DNA from: Zanthoxylum bungeanum
Lineage: Eukaryota; Streptophyta; Magnoliopsida; Sapindales; Rutaceae
DNA: 64,000 nt
Assembly: GCA_019454045.1 (NCBI GenBank)
Contig: SKCR01023752.1
Location: 62,001 to 126,000 of the forward strand
Reading direction: 5' to 3'
This document shows positions 45,891 to 57,024 of the stretch, in pieces. Numbering within the stretch: the stretch's first letter is position 1; every line of letters starts with the position of its first letter. A program made the translations under genes and the position numbers. Below the pieces are notes generated by a model. It worked only from the letters and a program-made list of their open reading frames with translations. It did no database searches and was not told the DNA's origin.

Positions 45891-48060
45891 CCGGAGTTAG
45901 AAGATGCTAGTGACCACGAGGGAGCTGCATACCCTTTAGATAACTTATCCCTAGTTGTTAAGCGTGCTTTGACAGCACAAGTTGTTGAGGATGAGAGTGA
46001 TCAGCAGAGGGAGAACATATTCCACACCAGATGCCGTGTGAATGGTAAGGGTTGTAGTATGATTATAGATGGAGGCAGTTGTACCAATGTGGCTAGCACG
46101 GCTTTGATTGAGAGATTGGGGTTGAGTTGCTTGAAGGACCCCAAGCCTTACAAGTTGCAGTGGTTAAATGATTGTGGTGAAGTGAAGGTAACGAAGCAGG
46201 TATTATTGAGCTTTACCATTGGGCCTTACAAAGATGATGTTCTATGTGATGTGATTCCGATGCATGCGGGTCATATACTTTTGGGGAGGCCGTGGCAGTT
46301 TGATAAGAAGGTGATTCATGATGGGTTCAAGAATAAGTATTCATTTCAACATAAAGGGAAACCCATTACACTATACCCACTTACACCAAAGTAAGTCCAT
46401 GAAGATCAGGTTAAGTTGCAACTTGAGAGGGATAAAGAGAGGGCGAGTGCAAACACTAACTTGGGGGAAACTAGTGAGAGTGTGAAAAATAAGGCCAAGG
46501 CCGAGAGTTTACCCAAGGGAAGTGAGAGTGAAAGTAAGGGGGATACCAAAGGGAGAGTGAAAAGAAGTTTCTACATGGGTGAGGGTGAAGCGAGGAGAGC
46601 TTTCAAGACTAGCAGCCTGATGCTATTGTTAGTTTACAAGGAGCCCCATGTTTATTTTTCTAACACTGACTCTTTGCTTCCTATGTCTATTTCATCTCTT
46701 TTGCAGGACTACAACGATGTACTGACTGAGGACATTCCTTGTGGGCTTCCACCCATTAGAGGCATTGAGCACCAGATAGACTTCGTACCTGGAGCAGTCA
46801 TTCCCAACAGGCCATCCTATAGAAGCAATCCTGAGGAGACAAAGGAACTTCAACGGCAAGTGTGGGATTTGATGGACAAGGGGTATGTAAGGGAAAGCAT
46901 GAGTCCTTATGCAGTACCAGTTCTTCTAGTTCCTAAGAAAGATGGGACATGGCGGATGTGTGTTGATTGTCGAGCCATCAATAATATAACGGTAAAGTAT
47001 CGCCATCCTATTCCTAGGCTAGATGACATGTTAGATGAATTGCATGGTTCCAAGATATTTAGTAAGATTGATTTGAAAAGTGGATACCATCAAATTCGCT
47101 TGAGAGAGGGAGATGAGTGGAAAACCGCATTTAAGACCAAATATGGATGATATGAATGGTTAGTTATGCCATTTGGTCTTACAAACGCACCTAGCACATT
47201 TATGAGATTAATGAATCATGTTATGCGTGCATTAGGTAAGGTAAGTTTGTTGTGGTATACTTTGATGACATCTTAGTTTACAGTACATCGATTGAGGAGC
47301 ATGAATTACATTTGAGACATGTACTTGATGTTTTACGAAAAGAACAACTGTATGCTAACTCTGACAAATGCACATTTTGCATGGATATACTTGTTTTTCT
47401 TGGATTTGTTGTGAGTGCAGATGGCATCGAGGTAGATGTGGAGAAGGTGAAGGCAAATTCAGGAATGGCCTACACCAACTACAGTGACAGAAGTCCGAAG
47501 CTTTCATGGCTTAGCGAGCTTCTATAGGAGATTTGTCAAGGACTTCAGTAGCATTGTCCGCGCCATTGACCGAGGTAGTAAAGAAGACAGTTGGTTTTCA
47601 ATGGGGCGAGGCGCAAGAGCGAGCATTCCAGGATCTTAAAGCGAAGTTATGCAGTGCGCCCATTTTGGCACTACCCAACTTCGAGAAGACATTTGAAATT
47701 GAGTGCGACGCATCAGGGTTAGGTATTGGAGCAGTTCTTATGCAAGAAAAGCGGCCAATAGCCTATTTTAGTGAGAAGCTGAATGAGCAGCTTTGAGGTA
47801 CCCCACGTACGATAAAGAGTTATATGCGCTTGTGAGAGCACTTAGACGTGGCAGCACTACTTGTGGCCTAAAGAGTTTGTGATCCACACCGACCATGAAT
47901 CATTAAAACACTTGAAGGGTCAAAGTAAGCTGAATAAGCGACATGCAAAATGGATGGAATTCGTTGAGTCATTTCCATATATTATACGCTACAAGCAAGG
48001 TAAAGAAAACATCATGGCCGATGCATTATCTCGCAGGTATGTTTTACTTACTTCAATGCA
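45891..48060 (+). pseudogene. pol: chromovirus protease, reverse transcriptase and RNase H, broken
   Basis: Protease: 'MIIDGGSCTNVAS' near 46060-46100. A TAA at 46392 interrupts the linker. RT: 'VPVLLVPKKDGTWRMCVDCRA' begins at about 46915. The catalytic Y-F-D-D is at about 47258-47269, after a TGA (47148) for Trp and a frameshift near 47240. Further frameshifts lie near 47460, 47530 and 47800. RNase H: '[16 protein letters not shown]' and '[11 protein letters not shown]', with the final Asp in 'ADALSRR' near 48020. Every catalytic block is recognisable but the chain is in at least five pieces. Confidence 0.9.
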
Positions 48061-49564
48061 TGCATGGATGTTGGGTTTTGATTTGATTAAGGAACTATAT
48101 GAGTGTGATTCTGATTTTGGTGAGATTATTGTTGCTTGTGCAAAGTCATCTTTTGGAAAGTTTTACATTCATGATGGTTTCTTATTTAAAGCGAACAGGT
48201 TGTGTGTTCCTGCTTGTAGTATGCGTGAGTTGCTTGTGAAAGAAGCGCATGGGGGAGGTTTGATGGGGCATTTTGGGATTACTAAGACTTTAGCTATTTT
48301 ACATGAGCACTTTTATTGGCCTAAAATGAAATGTGATGTTGAGCGTATTTGTGATCAGTGTCTAACATGTAAGCATGCTAAATCTAAATTAATGCCACAT
48401 GGTTTGTATACTCCTTTGCCTGTACCTAGCGAACCTTGGGTTGATATATCGATGGATTTTGTGTTAGGTTTGCCAAGGACAAAGATGGGTAGAGATTCAA
48501 TCTTTGTTGTAGTTGATAGGTTTAGTAAAATGGTTCATTTCGTTGCATGTCATAAAACCGATGATGCTACAAACATTGCAGATTTATTTTTCAAAGACAT
48601 AGTACGACTCCATGGTATACCTAGGAGTATTGTATTTGATAGAGATGTTAAGTTCCTTAGCCATTTTTGGAAGGTGCTGTGGGCTAAACTAGGCACCAAA
48701 CTATTGTATTCTACCACATGTCACCCACAGACTGATGGACAAACGGAGGTAGTTAATAGGACTTTATCTCAATTATTGCGCACTATAGTTGGTAAGAATT
48801 TGAAGAGTTGGGAAGATTGTTTGCCATTTATTGAGTTTGCATATAATCGTAGCATTCATTCTTCTACATCATTTTCACCTTTTGAGATTGTTTATGGTTT
48901 TCAGCCACTAACTCCATTGGATTTGTTACCATTACCTATTGATGAGCATACAGGGTTAGATGGAAAAATGAAGGTTGATTTGGTGAAGCATATCCATGAG
49001 AAGGTAAGAGAGCACATTCAACGAAAGAATGAACAATACGCTTCTCATGCAAATAAGGGAAGAAAACGTGTAGTCTTTCAACCTGGTGATTGGGTTTGGG
49101 TACACATGTGTAAATAGAGATTTCCCGAACAGAGTAAATCCAAGCTACAATCGAGAGGAGATGGACCTTTTCAAGTCTTGGAAAGGATCAATGGCAATTC
49201 ATATAAGCTGGATTTGCAAGGTAAGTACAACGTCTCTGCTACTTTTAATGTTTCTGACTTAACTCATTTTGATGCAGGTTCAGATTCGAGGTCGAATCCT
49301 TTTCAACAAGGAGGGAATGACATGAGTCCAACCACACCAGAGACATTACAGGATGCAGCTAACAACTTGGAAGAACCCATGCAATTGCCAACAGGGCCAA
49401 TCACACGCCAAAGAGCAAAGAAGATCAGAGAGGCCTTTGCGGGATTAGCTCAGAGCTATGTGACCAGTTGCAACAACCAAGTCAAGTGCACACCAGAGAC
49501 ACATATGGGCATAACCAGAGAGGTCCCCAAGCTATTTCAATTGACCCAGATCAGCTCAGACTGA
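48061..49564 (+). pseudogene. pol: chromovirus integrase, C-terminus encoded inside the 3' LTR
   Basis: This is the longest intact piece (418 codons from 47861). The HHCC finger has His in '[10 protein letters not shown]' and the pair C-D-Q-C..C. The core Asp is in '[10 protein letters not shown]', the second Asp in '[13 protein letters not shown]' and Glu in '[11 protein letters not shown]'. A TAG at 49115 interrupts the C-terminal GPY/F module ('GDGPFQVLERINGNSYKLD' after it). The same frame passes the LTR start (49318) and ends at a TGA at 49562, with 'GPITRQRAKKIREAFAGL' inside the LTR. A coding C-terminal extension in the LTR is a CRM-clade trait. Confidence 0.9.
49308..49317 (+). other. 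polypurine tract of the chromovirus
   Basis: AAGGAGGGAA directly precedes the 3' LTR start TGACATGAG. Confidence 0.8.
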
Positions 49565-50295
49565 AGCATAGCAGAGCAGCTTCAGCACCAGCACCCTTTT
49601 GACCCGATTTCATCCATTTTGGGACTATGTTGAATTCGGACAAATGGGGGCATTTTTGTCATTTGTGCTCGTCATTTTGACTTTATTTATGATGTAATTA
49701 GCATGGTTGACTATGCCATTAGGCTTAATTATGCTTAGATTTGTACTTAGCCGGAAGCACGTCAATTTACTATAGCATGTAAGCACCTTAATTAGCTTAA
49801 GTGAGATTAGCTTCTAATCTTTGTTTTAAGTTTATTTAGGTGAAAAAGTACCTTAATGGTCGTGGTTGAGGTGCTTGACTTAGGGCTTTTGGTAATTTTA
49901 GCTCTAGGGTCATTTTAGCCTTTTTACTCTTTTTAACCCTTATTATATGAATCTTCTTAGTATTTTTGGAGAACCAACGTAATATACAGAATTTTGAAAG
50001 AAAAAAAAAAAGCTTGAGCTTTCCATGGCTATGGCCAAAACCTTGTTGAGGGAGGGATTCCCCTTTTCAAGTTCAAATTGACTTATCTAAGCTTGGAAAC
50101 TTAGTGGCGTCTCCATTGCTAGCAAAATACAATCTGATTTCATGCTTGTGGTTATCATGGACGTGAGTTTCATGGTGGTTAGGGGCTGATCTTGGTTGGG
50201 TTTTGTTCCTACAAAATCAGTATTCAAAGTTCTTGGGGTTTTGAGAAAGATGCTTGGGGGTTTGCTTGGTTTCCAACCCAAGTGAGTTCTTGTCA
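49318..50295 (+). repeat. chromovirus 3' LTR, 978 bp
   Basis: TGACATGAGTCC to TTCTTGTCA, followed by the TSD CTCTA and the resumed Athila gag. Its first 247 bp are also coding (end of integrase). Confidence 0.93.
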
Positions 50296-50300
50296 CTCTA

Positions 50301-52090
50301 GCCACCAAATTCCTTGCAAAATATTTTCCACCAGCCAGAACAGCAAAACTGAGGAATGACATCACATCCTTTGTACAAAATGACTCGGAAACTCTCTATG
50401 AAGCTTGGGAAAGGTACAAAGATTTGCTCTGGAAATGTCCTCACCATGAGATTCCAAAATGGCTTCGAGTCCAAACCTTCTATAATGGACTTTCTGGACT
50501 GATGAGAACTACAATTGATGCTGCTGCTGGAGGAGCTTTGATGGCAAAAAGAGAAGATCAAGCTTGGTACCTAATCGAAGAAATGGCTAACAATAATTCC
50601 TTGTGGCCAACAGAAAGGAGCATGATTCTAAGAATTGCTGGAATTTATGAAGTTGGAGCCAATACATCAGTCAACGCCAAGCTGGATCAGAAATACAAAT
50701 TCATGGAGACTCTCAGCACTGGATCCACAAGTTCACCATATGGAGGAGCACCAAAACCAAACCAACATAAAGAAACAGTGAGTTATGTCAACAACTTCAA
50801 CAGACATGAGAACAATCCATATTCCAACACCTATAACCCAGGGTGGAGGAATCATCCCAATTTCGCATGGAGCAATAATTCAGGGCAAATGAACAATCCA
50901 CCACCTAGATTCCAACAATAGAACAAAGGCCATGAGTAGGCAAATGAACCAGGAATAGCGAAAGTGTTGATTCAGTTAAAAAAATATGATGCTATGTTTC
51001 AGAGCCAATATGCCTCTATCAAAGCACTGGAGAATCAAATTGGACAACTGGCTAATGCTCAGAGTTACAGACCGCCAGGTACCATTCCTAGCAACACAGA
51101 GCCAAATCCAAGAAACATGAGGAATGAGCAATGTCATGCCATCATTTTAAAAAGTGGTACTGAAATCAACAAAGATGTTGGAATCAAGGCAACAATTGAA
51201 GATGTTCCAAAAGAAGCAGAGCAACAGATGGAGGAAAAAGAGGCAAAGGAAAAAGAACCAGAAAGAATCACTTTACCTCCATATTTTCCACAGCGGCTTC
51301 AGAAAAATAAACTGGACAAATAGTTTGCTCGTTTCTTGGAGGTTTTCAAAAAGCTGCACATCAACATTCCATTTGCAGAAGCGTTGGAACAAATGCCCAA
51401 CTATGTTAAATTCATGAAAGACATTCTTTCACGAAAATGAAGATTGGGAGATTACAAGACAGTAGCATTATCAGAAGAATGTAGCGCCATCATTCAGAGG
51501 AAACTTCCCCCGAAGTTGAAAGATCCTGAAAGTTTAACCATTCCTTGCATCATAGGAGAATATAACTTCGGTAGGGCTTTGTGTGATTTAGGTGCGAGTG
51601 TTAATTTGATACATTTTTCTATTTTCAGGAAATTACAGATTGGAGAAACAATGCCCACCTCAGTCTCTCTACAACTTGCTGATAGAACGCTCGTATTTCC
51701 GAGAGGTGTAGTTGAAGATGTGCTGGTCAAAGTTGACAAATTCATTTTCCCAGCAGATTTTATTGTCTTTCATATGGAGGAAGACAAAGACGTGCTGATC
51801 ATCCTCGTGAGACCATTCTTGGCTACAGGTCGAACCATTATTGATGTACAAAAATGAGAACTAACCATGAGGGTACATGACCAAGAAGTAACATTCAATG
51901 TTTTTAAAGCCATGAATTTCCCGAATGACAAGAAGAAGGAATGTTTCAGACTTGATGTGATAAATAGTACCATCCAGACCTCCAATGCAATGCAAAGTTC
52001 TGCTGACAAACTTAAAGTATGTCAATTGCCTGTGGAGCCTGAAAATAAAGCGTATTACGTACTGAAGAAGCCTATTCTTGCACTACAAGC
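50301..52090 (+). pseudogene. gag: Athila Gag (rest) and protease, one frame with a few stops
   Basis: A single reading frame runs from the insertion edge. It contains 'ATKFLAKYFPPARTAKLRND', 'YNGLSGLMRTTIDAAAGG' and 'LIEEMANNNSLWP', typical Athila capsid. In-frame stops occur at 50919, at a TAG near 50937 and near 51321, and short Athila linkers ('ALENQIGQLANA', 'CHAIILKSGTEI') follow. The aspartic protease has 'RALCDLGASVNLI' (D-x-G-A) near 51577-51615 and 'ILVRPFLATGRTIIDV', where Gly of the usual L-G-R-P is Val. A TGA at 51855 follows. The frame then continues into the next entry without a shift. Confidence 0.88.
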
Positions 52091-52478
52091 AACTGAAGAG
52101 AAACAGTTCCACCAGCTCAATGAATTTGAGGAATTTCACATACGACCTTTTGAGAATGCCAAATTGTACAAAGAAAAGGCCAAGAAGGGACATGGTGAGA
52201 AGTTAGTGTGCATACAACTTGAACCAGGGCAGAAGGTACTGTTAAACAAATCAAGGTTGAAACTCTTCCCATGGAAGCCAAAATCTCGGTGGTCAGGTCC
52301 ATTCCTAATCACCAAGGTTTTACAAGATAGAGCCGTTAAGTTACATGATCCCGACTCCAACAAAATATTCAAGGTTAAAAACAAGCGTGTCAAGTACTAC
52401 TGGGGAGAATCAATTGAGCGACAAAAAGAAAGTGTCACACTTTCAGATCCAGCCTTACATTCGGGCAATCATGTCTAG
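52091..52478 (+). pseudogene. pol: Athila integrase C-terminal module, fused in frame to the protease region
   Basis: Starting near 52105 the text becomes the end of Athila integrase: 'RPFENAKLYKEKAKKGH', then the GPY/F module 'LFPWKPKSRWSGPFLITKV', then 'HDPDSNKIFKVKNKRVKYYW', ending at a TAG at 52476. No RT, RNase H or integrase core lies between this and the protease (about 1.6-2 kb would be expected for RT and RNase H alone). The open frame from 51867 to 52478 spans the join, so the deletion preserved frame. Confidence 0.85.
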
Positions 52479-52597
52479 CTAACGAAGTTAAATTTAGCGC
52501 TAGCAGGGAGGCAACCAATGCAATTTCTGTATTTATTGTGATCTGGTGTGTTTTATTTTTGTGTGTTTAATTTGTGTAGGTAAAGTCAGATTTCAGG

Positions 52598-53145
52598 ATG
52601 GAAGAAGTTCTCGCAAATCTTCACAAGCAATTTCCTTTTCTCCCTCAAAACTCTCTGATGAAAGTCTACAAAGCTCGCTTGGAACGGATGAGACTTTTGA
52701 TGATCAAAGGTATTCCTAATGACATTTGTTGGATTATTGAAGCACGGGTCCGATTGGCAGATGAGTCTTCTAACTATTTTGTTTCACATCCGTCTGGTTT
52801 TGGAAAAACACCTATGCTAAAAAAAGAAGAGCTAAAAAGATAGGTGTTTGTTACAAATGTGCTCGTATAACATATAATACTCGTTGTTGTTCTTTAGGAA
52901 TGATGTATGATAACCGTGAAGATAAAATTAAATTCATTAGGGATGGATTGAGTAAAGAGTCTTTGGATGACATATCTAAGACTCTTGAGACACATCCCAG
53001 TGGATATGTGCATCACGCTATTCACATGTTATATACATAATTCCGTAAAGAAAGACAACAGTTAAGTCTCGGGAATCTGACTCAAAAAGACCCTGTTTGC
53101 CAATTTATAAGAAAATTGGATGGGAAACTTGTCCCTGACGCATAG
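52598..53145 (+). pseudogene. Cys-rich basic ORF resembling betaflexivirus/carlavirus nucleic-acid-binding protein; frameshifted
   Basis: The ATG at 52598 opens 81 codons ending at 52843. Just before the stop the frame shifts by one. The second frame (to 53040, TAA, then on to 53145) begins in a Lys/Arg-rich patch, then C-x2-C, then T-R-C-C eight residues on. About 20 residues later comes a 'KFIRDG' segment. This layout (hydrophobic helix with P-x-D-x-C, basic patch, Cys cluster, then an F-I-R-x-G tail) is that of the small Cys-rich nucleic-acid-binding proteins of carla-type plant RNA viruses. The remaining 35-60 codons are unassigned. The assignment is by pattern only; it could be an unrelated env-like or host ORF. 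Confidence 0.42.
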
Positions 53146-53379
53146 ACGTCAATCAAGCTGTTACTTTCTTGTAAATATTATATCTCTTTGTCTTTTCCTA
53201 ATAATTATGATTTGTTATTTTCTTTTATTTTCTCCGACAGGATCCAGATCCTTTTGATCTTTCACGAATTACTGTTTTGCTACTAATCATCCTTTGGAAG
53301 ATACTAGTGCTATCATTATTACTCACCATTTTTCAGGTATTATAAATTTAACTCATCATTGCACTCTTGAAGACATCCA

Positions 53380-53806
53380 GAGTTGTGAAACAAAAATGGA
53401 AGCCACTTCAAGAAGACGAACTGATTGTGCCAGGTATGTCTGAATGACTGGTAGAAATGATTAACTATGCTGATGCTTTTATTACTTTGCCAGGTGGCTT
53501 GGGTACGTTGGAGGAAATTTTTACAGTACTATCTTGGGCGAACCTGAACATACACCAGAAACCGCTTGGACTATTCAATGTTGATGGATTTTATGATTTT
53601 CTTTGTGTGTTTCTTGATGATGCCCTGAGAAATGGGTTCGTGACAAAACCTCTGAAAGAACTACTCTTTACTGCCAGAACCGCCCCATATTTAATTGACC
53701 AAATCTTAGCTTTTGAACCACAAATTGACCCAATCCTTATTAAGATAAAATGGTTCGATGATGATCGTGGTAAGAAGTGTCGAATAAATCTAGATCTTAA
53801 CCTTTA
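53380..53806 (+). pseudogene. LOG-like: captured fragment of a host LONELY GUY (LOG) cytokinin riboside 5'-monophosphate phosphoribohydrolase
   Basis: The frame from 53457 (116 aa) reads 'MINYADAFITLPGGLGTLEE', then 'LSWANLNIHQKPLGLFNVDG', 'YDFLCVFLDDALRNGFV', and a C-terminal tail ending at a TAA near 53805. P-G-G-x-G-T-x-x-E is the nucleotide-binding/catalytic signature of LOG enzymes, which release active cytokinin base from riboside monophosphate in the cytosol. Upstream in the same frame, 53400-53444 continues the homology, but a TGA at 53445-53447 (CGA to TGA) falls where the family has its conserved Arg. About 100 N-terminal residues are missing. The piece is uninterrupted where plant LOG genes have introns, so it was probably captured from mRNA. 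Confidence 0.85.
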
Positions 53807-55107
53807 ATTTCCTTTCTAGATATAGAATATCAGCTAACCAGGTACTGTTTCTAAACTTCTCTTCTACTTTTTAAGACATTGGGGACAATGTCTCATTTAG
53901 GTTTTTGTAATTTTCCAAAAAAAAGTCTCATTTAGGTTTGGGGGAGGGGAATAGTTGACCAGTATCTTTTTTTTTTTATTTTTTTATTTTTAGTCTAAAA
54001 TTCAAAAAAAAATTAAAACATTTTACAAAAATCAATTTTTTTTTTTTTTGTGTTTTTAATTTTATTAATCAGGTGAAATTGGTGTAAGAGATAGCCGAGT
54101 AAGGAATTTCCACTCCTCAGACGTATCTCAACCTATTTCGAAACAAGTTAATTTTTGTTTATTTCCTTTTTAATTATTTTATTTGTGAATTCTCCATAAA
54201 ACTAACTAAAATGGATCTTCATATGCTCAGTTGATAGATATCATCAATATGCATGGTAACATACAGACATGAGGTGTAATTGAAAAGTTTGTAATATTCA
54301 GTGCTCTAGTTTAATTAGAGGAAACACCTAAAAAAGCGATGGGATAAAAAAAAACCGCCTTGATCCGAGTTATTAAGTCTGTAAGGGTGTTTTAACACCT
54401 AGTGCCCTAAAACCAACTGGTTTGGGAGTCACTGGCCCAACACTCGTTACATGGATCGAAGATGTTGCAAAAAAAAAAACATTTATATCGGAAATCTGAA
54501 TAATTAAGTTCGTAGATGTGTCTTAACACCTAGTACCCTAAAGCCAACTAGTTTGGGAGTCACTGACCCAAAGCTCGCTACATAGATGGAAGATATTATA
54601 TATAAATAAAAAAAAAAAAATCAAATTGCTTAAAAAATGTTTGAATTCTGATAAAACTTTAGGACAAAAATATTACTCTCTTCTCAACTACACTCGTGAC
54701 TATTGTGGGCAAAATGAGTTGATTAATATTTTGTTGACTGTGTATATGGAGAATGGTAAATATAATCAGAGAATTTACTTATTCGGTAATTTAGAAAGAG
54801 AGCAAACAACTAGTAACTTGGAGTAGAAGTTTCACTTAATTAATCACTAACTTCTTTATTCTATTTTCTCTTGTCTTTTTGTTTTTGTGTGCATTAGTTT
54901 TACTATCTTTTTACTTTTGTAAAATGTTTGTGGGTATCATTGCTGTAAACCATCAAGGGACTACAACTGGACCACTAGAGACACCTAGGAGTTTAAAGGC
55001 TTGTTGCATACGCTAAATGCAACCGTGATCCCTACAAAAGTGGCTTAGCTTAATTTTATTTTTATGTTATTTTATTTTGTGTTTTGCTCGAGGATTAGCA
55101 AAATGTT
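53807..55107 (+). other. Athila 3' untranslated region with a two-copy repeat
   Basis: 'gggacaatgtctcatttagg' (53881) is the usual Athila post-pol motif. Two head-to-tail copies of a unit of about 127 bp lie at about 54362-54605, with 'aacacctagtNccctaaa' and 'tttgggagtcactg'. The open frame 54626-54826 (66 aa) has no recognisable relative. 54910-55107 matches the 3' end of the Gag-only element (22200-22429). Confidence 0.75.
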
Positions 55108-55118
55108 AGGTTTGGGGG
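55108..55118 (+). other. polypurine tract of the Athila element
   Basis: Purine-rich 'aggtttggggg' directly before the LTR start TGTTATGAGTGG, the usual Athila form. Confidence 0.75.
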
Positions 55119-57024
55119 TGTTATGAGTGGTAAATGTACACTATTTCCCACTCATTTGACCTAATATTTTGTATAGATTCTTGAGTTTTGTGAATATTTT
55201 GATGTTTTTTGTGTTATTTTGTAGATAAATAAAGTTTCAAGACATACTGGAGGTGATTTGGGCCCAAAATAGTGAAAAAGGACTGCAAAGGGAAAAATTG
55301 TCATTTGGATGCGCCAGATGCTAATGTGCGCCGAATCTGCTAACATGCGCCTGCCACATGTCAACATCACAGCCGATCAGGGTAACATGCGTCATGCCAC
55401 GTGTCACCATCACATGCTGGCGACAATCATCATCGATGCTCAAATGCGCCTGCCACGTGTCAATATCTCAGCGAACCACGCTAACGTGCACCGAGACACG
55501 TGTCGCCATCATATGCTGCTGATACTAATAATTCAGCCACTGACATAAGTGTGATACGTGTCACGATCTCGCGAAGCTAATCTGCCACTTGTCGATGATC
55601 AATGCACGTCGCGACGCGCGACACCTACTGACGCCTATAAATTCAGCTCGAAATTTCAGTTTCAAATGTACCTTCCTCTCTGAATTCTCTGATGTAAATA
55701 GGGATTTTTGTATCTAGTTTATTTTAATTTCAGTTTTGTAATTAATTTTAATTACTTTCTGTAATAGTAATTTACTTTCTTTACTTTTTCAGTTTTTACT
55801 ATTCAGCTATGAGGAGGTAACTTCCCCCTATTAGGGTGAAAGGTAAAACTTTGATTACTGCTATTTGATTAATCTCACTTAATTATAATATATTCACTAT
55901 TTAAAATTTGACTTAACAATGATACCGCTATATTGGTCGGTTGGTAATCAATTATAAACTGGTTTTAACCTGACTAAGCATGATTACCGCCTGGCTGGTC
56001 GGTTGGTAATTACCGCCTATATGGCTGGTTTATGGACAAATTGTGATACCGTATTTATGGTCGGTTGGACTTAATCTGCCTTAATCATGATACCGCCTAT
56101 ATGGCCGGTTGATAATATCACACAAGTTAATATATTATATTAAGGGAGAAATCTAAAATATTAGTGATAAAAGTAGATCCTCTAGCCCTAACATTTTTCT
56201 TTTATTGTATTTTTCTTTATTGACTTTCCAGCATTTTATTTTCAACATTTTACTTTATGTCTTTTATTTTTAAGTTTTTACTAGCCATAGTTATGTGTCG
56301 TAACTAAGTTAGTTATTTAGGGTTGTGATGAAATCCAATATCACCGGTTTATAAGGGGTTAAATTACAGTTTGGGTAATATAAAGTTTTATTTATTGAGC
56401 CTTAATCGTAATGCTATTTATTAACTGGCCATTAATAAAATTGAACTGGTAAACTTAAAATGAACTCGGAAAAGAGATTTTAGTTTAAAGACCTTAGACT
56501 CAATAGCCCACGATCTTCCTTGAGGATATATAACCCTTTAATAGATTTCCTTACATGATAGGAATATACCTGTTGGGCGGGGGTAGCCATAATTGGAACT
56601 TAATCTTAATGAATTCAGGTAACTTGGTTGACATTTGAATATGATTAATTGGGTTACATTGGGTATTTGTAGTTGACCATCGGAAGAGGCTTTTACATAA
56701 TTTTGTGTTCTAGGTTAATAAATCAATATATTACACAAATGTAAAATAACCATTTCATCTTTAAAAAAGATATTGGAAGAAATCACAACCCTGGATAGTT
56801 TTATAAATTTGAATTTTCCTCAACCTACTTTCGCGTAATTTTATTTACTTATTTTTAAGTTTAAATTCATCACCCAGTCAATCAATCAATTTGTTAGATA
56901 CTAGTAATCATTTGGCATCATAAAAATTAAAAGCTTAGGTTTTAATTCCTCGTGGGATCGATACTTTTTATACTACTTGAATGATACGTGCGTTTGCGTT
57001 ATACACGTGTGATTACGCCGGTCA
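55119..57024 (+). repeat. Athila 3' LTR, 1.9 kb
   Basis: TGTTATGAGTGG to GATTACGCCGGTCA, then TSD GTCAG. TATA box at 55636-55643, minisatellite at 55920-56115. Confidence 0.93.

Larger units (their letters stand above)
41803..50295 (+). mobile_element. CRM-like chromovirus (Ty3), 8.5 kb, complete but mutated
   Basis: The LTRs (41803-42779 and 49318-50295) start TGACATGAGTCC and end TTCTTGTCA; the TSD is CTCTA (41798-41802 and 50296-50300). PBS is iMet-like and the PPT is just before 49318. A single gag-pol of the protease-RT-RNase H-integrase order reads into the 3' LTR, as in CRM elements. By eye the LTRs differ by roughly a dozen or more substitutions and a few indels, so this is among the youngest insertions, yet the ORF already carries several frameshifts and stops. 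Confidence 0.92.
39236..57024 (+). mobile_element. Athila-derived retrotransposon lacking RT/RNase H/IN core, carrying foreign inserts
   Basis: The LTRs run 39236-41241 and 55119-57024, TG...CA, with perfect 5-bp TSD GTCAG (39231-39235 and 57025-57029), inserted between the two RNase H domains of the Tat element. PBS at 41248, PPT at 55108-55118. The internal region, minus the nested chromovirus, is about 5.4 kb and encodes Gag, protease and the integrase C-terminus only. It also contains a Cys-rich virus-like ORF and a LOG gene fragment (52598-53806). It is non-autonomous. Confidence 0.93.

Noticed and set aside
54626..54826. 66-codon frame in the Athila 3' UTR
   Set aside because: No recognisable motif or relative; length is within chance for AT-rich sequence. 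Mentioned only inside the UTR entry.
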